Assembly (NCBI GenBank): GCA_024421095.1
Contig: JAHQYM010000018.1
Coordinates: 1 to 33,249 of the forward strand
DNA: 33,249 bases
Reading direction: 5' to 3'
Source: Acidimicrobiia bacterium
GTDB lineage: Bacteria; Actinomycetota; Acidimicrobiia; Acidimicrobiales; Aldehydirespiratoraceae
Position 1 is the stretch's first letter; each line of letters begins with the position of its first letter. Positions 1 to 7,414 of the stretch are shown here, in pieces. Both the position numbers and the translations under genes were made by a program. The notes under the pieces were generated by a model that saw nothing but the letters and a program-made list of their open reading frames with translations, had not been told where the DNA came from and searched no databases.

Positions 1-69
1 TACATCGTCACCAAAACCAAAACCGGCTACCAAATCACCAACCCCAACAACCCACCAAACGGCCCCTAA
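1..69 (+). CDS. C-terminal 22 codons of an unidentified protein (cut by the window edge)
   Basis: The first frame is open from base 1 to a TAA at 67-69 and encodes a Thr/Asn/Pro-rich tail ending in NPPNGP. The A+C-rich coding style and the GYxxTxxxTGYxI pattern recall the C-termini of actinobacterial DUF222/HNH endonuclease proteins, which are often multicopy. That assignment is only an impression from a very short piece. The opposite strand is also open here, so even the coding strand is uncertain. Confidence 0.25.
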   Translation, partial: YIVTKTKTGYQITNPNNPPNGP

Positions 70-387
70 ACACAACACGTCACAAGAAACCGTGAAACAA
101 ACAAGATATTGGGGCACTACTGATAGGAGCGATGATTCACCTTGACCATTCCACAAACCCAAAACCCACGCCACACATGTCCAAGCCTCTGGCTTCACCC
201 CAAATGTGCGGCTCGAAACGGGATCTGTGTCAGGAGTTCCAACATTTTGGATGTCGCTGAAACCAACGGAATTCGTGTCCAACACACCGACAACAAGAGC
301 TTCATCGATGTTGGGCTCTCCCGTCACGACGAAACCTCCGACACACCACACAGCAAATCGGGCCACACCCAGGTTTACGCGCAGGCT
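1..387 (-). other. Unassigned open frame running off the left edge
   Basis: On the minus strand one frame is open from just after a TAG at 390-388 to base 1, about 129 codons. It includes a segment (roughly 330-200) that reads like ordinary protein: TGEPNIDEALVVGVLDTNSV and so on. I do not recognise a family. It overlaps the plus-strand fragment at 1-69 in antisense and follows a decayed transposase. It may therefore be a fragment of a disrupted gene, or an artefact of the G+T-rich minus strand, where stop codons are rare. Confidence 0.2.
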
Positions 388-489
388 CTATATGTTCGTT
401 CCGACCCACAAACCAGCGCATACGTCCGATCCGATCCTCCACACAACACCAATACCTACACACGGCACCCAAAAACACAAAACCCAACC

Positions 490-807
490 ACCACCAACAA
501 CCCGCCGAAGCGACTTGAAAAAACCCGCAACTTGTCGCGAAGAGTCAGACACACCTCAACCCAACGCAGCGATATCGCTGATCGCCTCGCCGCCATCAGC
601 GATCATCGGTGCCGCGTCCACCAACACCCGACCCCAGTCATGACCCCGATCCCGCACCTTGGTCGGAGCCATCGCCTCCGACAACGCCGCAGACAACCCC
701 GTGTTGTCAGCCCATTCAGCCAACAACCGCGTCCCCGCATGAACAGCCAAACCCCGCCCCCCGCCAACAAACCCCAATCGCGGACGACTACCACTATACT
801 TCACCAT
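490..807 (-). pseudogene. Decayed IS1380-type transposase, N-terminal remnant
   Basis: From the ATG at 807 about 83 codons read as the start of an IS1380-family transposase. The conserved blocks are KYSGSRPRL, a GLAVHAG stretch, LLAEWADNTGLSAALS, and HDWGRVLVDAAPMIADGGEAISDIA. The frame then stops at 556, but pieces of the expected continuation survive in other frames. LRDKLRVF lies around 528-505 and FFQVASAG around 508-485, compared with the usual LRDQ..LFG..VAS of the family. The DDE catalytic region is absent. This is a frameshifted, truncated and surely inactive insertion-sequence remnant. I could not define terminal inverted repeats. Confidence 0.6.
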
Positions 808-987
808 GCGAATGCCCTCCCTGACATGGCCTCAGAACCTTCTAACACGTCTGATACTGCCACACCAGGCGGGCACCTCGCGCGAACACACACCCCAACA
901 CAAACCCCACAACTGAAAAATCTGGGCTAGCGCGCATTGCGAACGTAGGCTGCCCGAACAGCATGAGTCGATCACCACAATCGGCGC

Positions 988-993
988 TATGCT
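988..993 (+). promoter_or_regulatory. Candidate -10 box for a leaderless bL37 transcript
   Basis: TATGCT matches the actinobacterial TANNNT -10 pattern and ends exactly 7 nt before the ATG at 1001. That is the spacing expected if transcription starts at the A of the start codon. No Shine-Dalgarno sequence precedes that ATG, which fits a leaderless mRNA. No convincing -35 box is visible. Confidence 0.35.
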
Positions 994-1000
994 CAGCGCA

Positions 1001-1087
1001 ATGTCTAAGCGAACCCAAAAACGCAAAGTAAAAGCCCGCCGTGCCAAAGCAAATCACGGCCGCAAACCCAACTCTGGGCGCAACTAA
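1001..1087 (+). CDS. Small 50S ribosomal protein bL37-like (28 aa)
   Basis: This tiny frame encodes a 28-residue, extremely basic peptide that begins MSKRTQKRKVK and carries the signature ANHGRKPN near the C-terminus. That matches the MxKRxRK...ANHGKRPN pattern of bL37, a small large-subunit ribosomal protein first recognised in mycobacterial ribosome structures and confined to Actinobacteria. An in-frame ATG at 989 could add four residues. I prefer 1001 because family members start M-(A/G/S)-K-R and because a TANNNT box lies 7 nt upstream. The gene stands alone between the transposase debris and the nucleoside uptake operon. Its short length makes it easy for gene callers to miss. Confidence 0.8.
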   Translation: MSKRTQKRKVKARRAKANHGRKPNSGRN

Positions 1088-1174
1088 ACGTTTGCACTCG
1101 CACAACGCGTCGGGGTAAGTTCAAGGTACGGTCAGGGTTCTAAATTAGCTTTTCCAAAACCTTAGGGGGGACAA

Positions 1175-2224
1175 ATGAGAAAACTATTCATTCTGGCAAG
1201 CATTTTCTTGTCATTCACGCTCATCGCCGCCGCTTGCGGCTCGGGCGACACGACTAGCGTCGGGTTGGTCTTCGACATTGGCGGAGAAGGCGACCAATCG
1301 TTTAATGATTCGGCTGCGGCAGGCATCACCCGGGCAGAAGAAACCTTCGATATCAGCGCCACGAAAGTGTCACCGAATAGCGACGGCAGCAACCGTGCCG
1401 ACCTACTGCAACTGCAAGCAGATAGCAGCGACATCGTGATCGCGGTTGGTTTCCTTTTTGAAGATGACGCGGTTGAGGTGGGCACCGCCAACCCTGAAAT
1501 CAACTTCGCGGTTGTCGACTCATCCATGCTCACGCCCGATAACGCCCCCCACGCCGACAATATCGCTGGGTTGGTGTTTAGCGAAGAGCAAGGTTCGTTC
1601 CTTGTTGGTGCCGCAGCCGCACTAACCACCGACACCGACACGCTTGGGTTTATCGGCGGTGTCTGTTGTTTCGGGCTTATCGAAAAGTTTGAAGCCGGTT
1701 TCCGCGCCGGCGCACAAGCCGTCAAGCCAAACATTGAAATCGTGGCACAATACATAACTGAGTTCCCCGACTTTGATGGGTTCAACGCACCAGACCGAGC
1801 ACGCGAAATTGCTCTAGCCATCTTTGATTCTGGTGCCGATATTATCTACCACGCTGCTGGTGGTGCCGGCGCTGGAATGTTCGCGGCTGCTAAAGAACAC
1901 AGCGAAGCAACCGGTTCAAAGGTTTGGGGCATAGGCGTGGATTCAGACCAATACCACACCGTCGGTCCCGAGGTGCAAGATTACGTGTTGACCTCAATGC
2001 TGAAACGAGTGGACAACGCTGTGTTCGAGATCATCAAAGCTCATCGTGACGGTACGTTCAGCGCCGGCGAAATACGTTACGACCTTTCAGTTGATGGTGT
2101 TGGCTACTCAACCTCCGGCGGTTTCTTGAACGCCGCAATCGTCGAGCGACTAGAAACTTTCAAGGCGCAAATCATCGACGGTAGCATCGTGGTGCCAACC
2201 GACCCAGCACAAGTCGGCGGCTGA
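1175..2224 (+). CDS. BMP-family nucleoside-binding lipoprotein
   Basis: This is the extracellular solute-binding component of a nucleoside ABC importer. It has a lipoprotein signal peptide with a basic start (MRKLF), a hydrophobic core and the lipobox AAAC with the lipidated Cys at residue 21. The body is a basic membrane protein (PF02608) fold, with the typical opening GLVFDIGGEGDQSFNDSA and later IIYHAAGGAGAGMF and VWGIGVDSDQ. The 349-residue length is normal for the family. A strong purine-rich Shine-Dalgarno (AGGGGGG, about 1164-1170) precedes the ATG. It heads a co-directional cluster with the ATPase, two permeases and adenosine deaminase, which points to purine nucleosides as ligands. 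Family members bind purine nucleosides such as inosine, guanosine or adenosine; the exact specificity cannot be read here. Confidence 0.9.
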   Translation: MRKLFILASIFLSFTLIAAACGSGDTTSVGLVFDIGGEGDQSFNDSAAAGITRAEETFDISATKVSPNSDGSNRADLLQLQADSSDIVIAVGFLFEDDAVEVGTANPEINFAVVDSSMLTPDNAPHADNIAGLVFSEEQGSFLVGAAAALTTDTDTLGFIGGVCCFGLIEKFEAGFRAGAQAVKPNIEIVAQYITEFPDFDGFNAPDRAREIALAIFDSGADIIYHAAGGAGAGMFAAAKEHSEATGSKVWGIGVDSDQYHTVGPEVQDYVLTSMLKRVDNAVFEIIKAHRDGTFSAGEIRYDLSVDGVGYSTSGGFLNAAIVERLETFKAQIIDGSIVVPTDPAQVGG

Positions 2225-2263
2225 TCGCCACATAAACTGCCAAGTCAGTTGAGGGGTCCGACT

Positions 2264-3853
2264 GTGGCGCTTGCTATTGAACTATCGGGAGTCACTAAAC
2301 GCTTTCCAGGCGTTGTCGCTAACGACAAGGTAGACCTCGCAGTCGAAACTGGCGAAATACACGCAATCTGTGGTGAAAACGGGGCCGGCAAGTCGACATT
2401 GATGAAAATCTTGTTCGGCATGCAAAACCCTGACGAAGGTACCGTGCGGGTGCATGGAGAGGAGGTTCAATTCTCCTCCCCTGCGGACGCGATCGGCCGC
2501 GGGATCGGCATGGTACACCAGCATTTCATGCTCGCCGACCAACTCAACGTCCTGGAGAATGTCATTCTTGGCGCTGAACCGCTCGCATCGTTTGGACGAA
2601 TCGATTTCAAAGCTGCAAAAAAGCATCTCCGTAAAGTAGGAGAAGCGTACGGTTTAGATGTCGATCCGCATGATTTAGTGGAGAGCTTAGAAGTAGGTGA
2701 GCGCCAACGCGTGGAGATCATCAAGGTGCTCTACCGCGGTGCCAAAATCCTGATTCTTGACGAACCCACAGCAGTGCTCGTCCCCCACGAAGTTGATGAA
2801 CTATTTCGCAACATGCGGGAACTGAAAGCCGCCGGCGAGACAATCCTCTTTATCGACCACAAACTTGACGAGGTACTTGAGATTGCCGACACAATCACCG
2901 TGTTGCGCCAGGGCCGAACCGTCGCAACGGTGAAACCCACAGCCGTGAGCAGCGGCGACCTAGCGGAGATGATGGTTGGCGCGGAGTTGCCCACACCCCA
3001 AACCTCAAGATCTACGGTCACTACCGAAGTCGCACTTTCGATCAGTGGGTTGACCGTGCTTGATGAAGACAACCGGCGAGTCGTTGATGATGTCGACCTA
3101 GAGGTTCGGCGCGGTGAAATAGTTGGGCTCGCTGGTGTGGAAGGCAACGGTCAAACCGAGTTGGTAGGTGCCATTATCGGCACGCAACCAACAGCAAGTG
3201 GCTCGATTCGCTTGCTCAACGTTGAAATCGCCGACCAAACAGTGCGCAAAAGACGCAACGCAGGTGTCGGCTATATTCCCCAAGACCGCCAACAGGAAGG
3301 CTTATTGCTGTTTGCTCCACTTTGGGAAAACGCAGCTCTCGGCCACCAAACGAAACCACCGTTCGCCAATGGCAGATGGTTCGACCGTTTCGGAGCGCGT
3401 GAACGCACCGAAGCCATTCGCGGTTGGTTCGACGTGCGAACCCCAGATATTGAAGTGACAGCAAACGCATTATCAGGCGGGAACCAACAGAAACTGATCG
3501 TGGGCCGGGAATTGACCGCCAAACCGAAAGTGCTGATTGCTGCACATCCGACTCGAGGTATTGATGTGGGCGCGCAAGCTGCAGTTTGGGACGACATTCG
3601 CGCAGCACGTGCAGAGGGTATGGGCACGCTTTTGATTTCTGCTGACCTTGAGGAGTTGATCGGTCTATCTGACACCATCGTGGTGATTCACAAAGGCAAA
3701 CTTACCGCCACGGTCGACCCCGCGAGCATCACTGCTCGCCAACTCGGTAGCTACATGACCGGCACCGACCAAGATTTGCCACAGCCGACCCATGCAGGCA
3801 AAACTGCGGACAACCGAAACCGCGAAGATAGCACCGCGCGGGACAATGGCTGA
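2264..3853 (+). CDS. Nucleoside ABC transporter, tandem ATP-binding subunit
   Basis: The protein of 529 residues has two fused nucleotide-binding domains, as in YufO/NupA-type subunits. NBD1 has Walker A GENGAGKST, a signature region LEVGERQRVEI and Walker B ILILDEPTAVL. NBD2 has the degenerate Walker A GVEGNGQTE, signature LSGGNQQK and IAAHPTRGIDVGAQ. The weak first signature and altered second Walker A are usual for this family, so only one site is probably fully catalytic. I place the start at the GTG (2264), because a GAGGGG Shine-Dalgarno sits 7 nt before it. A TTG at 2249 would place that site inside the coding region. Its end overlaps the first permease by 8 nt, which indicates translational coupling. 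Confidence 0.9.
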   Translation: MALAIELSGVTKRFPGVVANDKVDLAVETGEIHAICGENGAGKSTLMKILFGMQNPDEGTVRVHGEEVQFSSPADAIGRGIGMVHQHFMLADQLNVLENVILGAEPLASFGRIDFKAAKKHLRKVGEAYGLDVDPHDLVESLEVGERQRVEIIKVLYRGAKILILDEPTAVLVPHEVDELFRNMRELKAAGETILFIDHKLDEVLEIADTITVLRQGRTVATVKPTAVSSGDLAEMMVGAELPTPQTSRSTVTTEVALSISGLTVLDEDNRRVVDDVDLEVRRGEIVGLAGVEGNGQTELVGAIIGTQPTASGSIRLLNVEIADQTVRKRRNAGVGYIPQDRQQEGLLLFAPLWENAALGHQTKPPFANGRWFDRFGARERTEAIRGWFDVRTPDIEVTANALSGGNQQKLIVGRELTAKPKVLIAAHPTRGIDVGAQAAVWDDIRAARAEGMGTLLISADLEELIGLSDTIVVIHKGKLTATVDPASITARQLGSYMTGTDQDLPQPTHAGKTADNRNREDSTARDNG

Positions 3854-5006
3854 GCACGACACCGGCGAGAGTCACCGTTCGCAAGCAAAGTCAATTGTTG
3901 GCGCTTCCCCGCTGAGTCAAGTTCTCCTCGCGGCAGCCGCGCCGCTCGGCGCGTTCCTGTTCTCCTTGATTGCCAGCGCCATCGTTTTGATCGCTGCCGG
4001 AGGTAATCCCCTTGAAGCCGTGGCCGACATGCTCACACATGCCAGCAAGCTAGAGGTGCAGGTCTCCATGATCAACCGCGCTACCCCACTGTATATTTCT
4101 GGCGTGGCCGCGGCTATCGGCTTCAAAATGAACTTGTTTAACATAGGTGTTGAAGGTCAGTATCGAATGGCCGCCATTTTTGCTGCTTATGTCGGTGGCG
4201 CTGTGGTACTGCCTTCGGTCTTGCACATCGGACTAATTGTGCTTGCCGCCATGGTGATTGGCGGCCTTTGGGGAGGTCTCGCGGGACTGCTTTACACCCA
4301 TCGTGGGGTCAATGAAGTGATCGGCACAATCATGTTGAACGGCGTTGCCTTAGGGGTGATTGCTTGGTTGGTGCGACGTTGGCAGGCAGAGGGAGCCATC
4401 ACCGAAGTTGGCGTGGGAACCGAACCAATCGCCGATTCAGGGTTGCTGCCGAACCTGAACTTCATTCCGGAACTGTTTGGCGACTTGAGGGCCAACGAAG
4501 AACTGACGGGGGTTTTGGTTATCGCCATCATTGTGGGCATCGCCTACTATTTGCTGCTCAATCGCACCGTTTTTGGTTATGACTTGCGGGCCAGTGGGCT
4601 TAACCCCTTCGCGGCGCGTGCCGGTGGTGTTCCGCCACGCAAAATGGCTCTCACGGCAATGCTCTTGTCGGGATCGGTAGCGGGGCTGGTGGGGCTAGCT
4701 GAAATCTTCGACAAAGGCCGCTATGACCCCAACTTTGTTGGCTTCTTGGGTTTCAACGGGATCGCCGTGGCGTTACTGGGACGTAACAACCCCGTAGGGA
4801 TCGCCGTTGGGGCCTTGCTCTGGGCCTTTCTTGATGCGACCTCAGACATCTTGCAAGTCACACAAACCGCTCCCAAAGAAATCATCGACATTATGCGGGG
4901 CATAATTCTTTTGACCGTGGTCATCGGCTACGAAGTCGTGCGGCGGGTACGCGAACGCACTGAAGCAGCACGCACCGCGGCCCGCTTGGCGGAAGCAACA
5001 CCATGA
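3846..5006 (+). CDS. Nucleoside ABC transporter permease 1
   Basis: This integral membrane subunit belongs to the branched-chain amino acid/ribose/nucleoside permease family (BPD_transp_2, YufP-like). A polar N-terminus is followed by many hydrophobic segments, with characteristic blocks GFKMNLFNIGVEGQYRMA, GVNEVIGTIMLNGVA, DLRASGLNPFAARAGG and FLGFNGIAVALLGRNNP. The ATG at 3846 (MAEHDTGES) lies inside the last codons of the ATPase gene and gives 386 residues, normal for the family. A longer frame from 3792 would duplicate coding of the ATPase tail and is less likely. The stop overlaps the next start as ATGA. Confidence 0.9.
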   Translation: MAEHDTGESHRSQAKSIVGASPLSQVLLAAAAPLGAFLFSLIASAIVLIAAGGNPLEAVADMLTHASKLEVQVSMINRATPLYISGVAAAIGFKMNLFNIGVEGQYRMAAIFAAYVGGAVVLPSVLHIGLIVLAAMVIGGLWGGLAGLLYTHRGVNEVIGTIMLNGVALGVIAWLVRRWQAEGAITEVGVGTEPIADSGLLPNLNFIPELFGDLRANEELTGVLVIAIIVGIAYYLLLNRTVFGYDLRASGLNPFAARAGGVPPRKMALTAMLLSGSVAGLVGLAEIFDKGRYDPNFVGFLGFNGIAVALLGRNNPVGIAVGALLWAFLDATSDILQVTQTAPKEIIDIMRGIILLTVVIGYEVVRRVRERTEAARTAARLAEATP

Positions 5007-6268
5007 GTTTGATACGCAAGATCCACTCTTGTTCCACGCCTGTCCGTTGGATGATTTACGCGGCTTTGGGGATCCTGCTGCTGGCCTTGGTGCAGTCCCT
5101 AACCGGTGCTGCCGAGTTGACCACCGCCAAAACCTCAGGTGCGATGTTGCGCTGGACTGTGCCGGTGATGCTTGCTGGATTAGGGGGAATGTTTGCGGAA
5201 CGCGTTGGTGTCGTGAATATCGGTTTGGACGGGATCATGTTGTTAGGGATGTGGTTTGGCGCTTGGGGGACGATCAATTACGGACCTTGGGTAGGGTTAT
5301 TGATTGGTTTGCTTGGCGGTGCTCTCGGTGGTTTGGCACATGCGATCGCAACGGTTAGTTTTGGAGTTGACCACATTATTTCTGGGGTTGCGGTGCTGAT
5401 CGCGGCACCGGGAATCACGCGATTTTTATCTCTGGAAATATTTTCTGGCCATGAGGGGGGGTCAATAACTCAGTCACCACGTCTTGAAGGTGCCGGGAGG
5501 TTCAGTTTGCCGTTCCTTGCTGGTGGCGATATCGGCGCTTGGCAAAGCCCTGATGTGCTCGGTTGGCTTGCCAGCAAAGACTGGTGGTATGTCTCCGATT
5601 TGTCGGGATTTGCACACGGTCTAGTGTTCAATCTCAGCCTCTTCACTATTCTCGCTTTTCTGTTGGTGCCGTTCTCTGCTTGGGTTTTGTGGCGCACCCG
5701 TTTCGGTTTACGCTTGCGCATCTGCGGCGAGCACCCAACCGCCGGCGAGTCGCAAGGGATCAACGTTTATCTCTACAAATACATTGGCGTAATTTTGAGT
5801 GGCGTGCTCGCCGGATTTGCCGGTGCTTTCATTGCTACACCAGAACTCAACGGCATTTATCTTGAAGGCTCTGTCAACCAACGAGGATTTATTGGATTGG
5901 CCGCGTTGATCATCGGCAACTGGAGACCTGCTGGGATTATGGCTGGCGCGATGTTATTTGGTTATCCCTTTGCGCTCGGTTTGCGTGACCTTGATGGCAG
6001 CAACACTCACGCCCTTTTACTTGTTGCAGTTTTGGTGTTGGCCGTAGTTTCCGTCAACAATTTCCGCCGTGCGAAGTTGGTTGACGGTGCTCTTGGTGGC
6101 CTCATCGCGGTACTCGCTTTGGTCTGGTTCGGGGTTTCCGATACCGTCCCGAATTGGTTCATCAATATCTTGCCGCAACTCATTGTTCTGTTGGTCTTGA
6201 CCTTCTTCTCACAGCGTTTACGAATGCCAGCCGCTGATGGGCAACCATACCGGCGGGGAAAAAGTTAA
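5003..6268 (+). CDS. Nucleoside ABC transporter permease 2
   Basis: This is the second BPD_transp_2 permease (YufQ-like), 421 residues and strongly hydrophobic. The conserved blocks include LGGMFAERVGVVNIGLDGIMLLGMW, VDHIISGVAVLIAAPGITRFL, RICGEHPTAGESQGINVY and NQRGFIGLAALIIGNWRP. With permease 1 it would form the heterodimeric membrane channel for the nucleoside importer. Translation is coupled to permease 1 through a 4-nt ATGA overlap. About 50 residues between the ISGVAVL region and the next membrane block form a polar loop. Adenosine deaminase starts only 5 nt downstream, so the transporter and the enzyme are almost certainly co-transcribed. Confidence 0.9.
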   Translation: MSLIRKIHSCSTPVRWMIYAALGILLLALVQSLTGAAELTTAKTSGAMLRWTVPVMLAGLGGMFAERVGVVNIGLDGIMLLGMWFGAWGTINYGPWVGLLIGLLGGALGGLAHAIATVSFGVDHIISGVAVLIAAPGITRFLSLEIFSGHEGGSITQSPRLEGAGRFSLPFLAGGDIGAWQSPDVLGWLASKDWWYVSDLSGFAHGLVFNLSLFTILAFLLVPFSAWVLWRTRFGLRLRICGEHPTAGESQGINVYLYKYIGVILSGVLAGFAGAFIATPELNGIYLEGSVNQRGFIGLAALIIGNWRPAGIMAGAMLFGYPFALGLRDLDGSNTHALLLVAVLVLAVVSVNNFRRAKLVDGALGGLIAVLALVWFGVSDTVPNWFINILPQLIVLLVLTFFSQRLRMPAADGQPYRRGKS

Positions 6269-6273
6269 CAGCA

Positions 6274-7395
6274 ATGCCGAGCGAAGGAGGCCACCAAGCA
6301 ACTAGCGGCCAAGAACACCAAGTGACGCTTGAGCAGCTAAAAGCCGCTCCCAAAGTCTTGCTGCACGATCATTTAGATGGCGGACTCAGGCCCTCCACGA
6401 TTATTGAACTAGCCGATGAACTGGGTTACCAAGACCTGCCCGAGAACGAACCCGAAACTCTCGTGGAATGGATGACGCAAGGAGCAAACCGCAAAGACCT
6501 CAAGCTCTATCTTGAGACCTTCGCGCACACCGTGGCAGTAATGCAAACTTCTGCGAGCATTGAACGCGTGGCCCGCGAATGCGCGCAAGACTTAGCTGCC
6601 GATGGCGTTGTCTACGCCGAAGTGCGTTTCGCACCCGAACTTCATTGTCAGCGAGGTTTGCGCCTAGACGACACAATCGAAGCGGTGCTTGCTGGGTTCG
6701 CGGCGGGCTCGGCAAACACCAACCTCACTATTCGAGCGATTTGTTCAGCGATGCGTGATGCCACCAATTCGCTAGCGGTAGCGCAAACTGCGGTGCGTTG
6801 GCGAGACCAAGGTGTGGTGGCGTTCGACATTGCCGGAGTTGAAGATGGCTACCCACCAGACGAGCACATCCGCGCTTTCCAATATTGTCAACGCGAAAAT
6901 TTTCACATCACGGTTCACGCCGGCGAAGCGTACGGCCCTCGCTCAATCTGGAAAGCAGTACAGTACTGCGGTTCGGAACGTTTGGGCCACGGTATTCGCA
7001 TCGTTGAAGACATCGTCTATCGCCCCGACGGCAGTCCACAACTAAGCCGACTTGCCCATTTTCTTCGCGACAGACGAATACCGCTGGAGATTTGCCCTAC
7101 CTCTAATGTCAACACGGGAGTGTTCGCAAGCATCGCCGAGCACCCTATTGACCAGCTGATCAACTTGGGTTTTAGGGTGACCGTCAACACCGACAATCGC
7201 TTAATGTCGGGGGTGTCGATGAGTTCAGAGCTGGCCGCCTTGGCCGAAGCTTTCGGATATGGATGGGCACGCCTTCGCTGGCTTACAGTAAACGCCATGA
7301 AGTCGAGCTTTTTGCCTTTTGATGAACGCTTGGAGATCATCGAGCGGATTATTAAGCCCCACTATGCTCCACTCGAATCTGTCACTGTGAGCTAA
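6274..7395 (+). CDS. add: Adenosine deaminase
   Basis: The enzyme hydrolyses adenosine or deoxyadenosine to inosine or deoxyinosine and ammonia. Zinc and catalytic residues of the amidohydrolase family are visible: HDH at 31-33 (His31, His33), HAGE with His215 and Glu218, the SERLGHGIRI block, CPTSNVNT, and the zinc-ligand Asp307 in NTDNR. The residue after Asp307 is Asn rather than the Asp of mammalian enzymes; I recall NTDNRLMS as the common actinobacterial form, so I do not call it a defect. The 373-residue length fits. The position directly behind the importer suggests that incoming adenosine is deaminated at once for purine salvage or nitrogen supply. Confidence 0.93.
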   Translation: MPSEGGHQATSGQEHQVTLEQLKAAPKVLLHDHLDGGLRPSTIIELADELGYQDLPENEPETLVEWMTQGANRKDLKLYLETFAHTVAVMQTSASIERVARECAQDLAADGVVYAEVRFAPELHCQRGLRLDDTIEAVLAGFAAGSANTNLTIRAICSAMRDATNSLAVAQTAVRWRDQGVVAFDIAGVEDGYPPDEHIRAFQYCQRENFHITVHAGEAYGPRSIWKAVQYCGSERLGHGIRIVEDIVYRPDGSPQLSRLAHFLRDRRIPLEICPTSNVNTGVFASIAEHPIDQLINLGFRVTVNTDNRLMSGVSMSSELAALAEAFGYGWARLRWLTVNAMKSSFLPFDERLEIIERIIKPHYAPLESVTVS

Positions 7396-7414
7396 GTACA
7401 GTAGATTATTCTCG

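Noticed and set aside
142-930. A 262-codon plus-strand frame, Thr/Pro/His-rich
   Set aside because: It runs antisense to the IS1380-type transposase remnant and owes its length to the scarcity of G and T on that strand. No domain is recognisable.
2264-3853. Degenerate Walker A and signature motifs in the nucleoside ABC ATPase
   Set aside because: One weak half is normal for the tandem ATPases of BMP-type and sugar importers.
7183-7200. Asn in place of the second Asp in the adenosine deaminase metal motif
   Set aside because: NTDNR is, from memory, the usual form in actinobacterial adenosine deaminases, so it is not a sign of inactivation.
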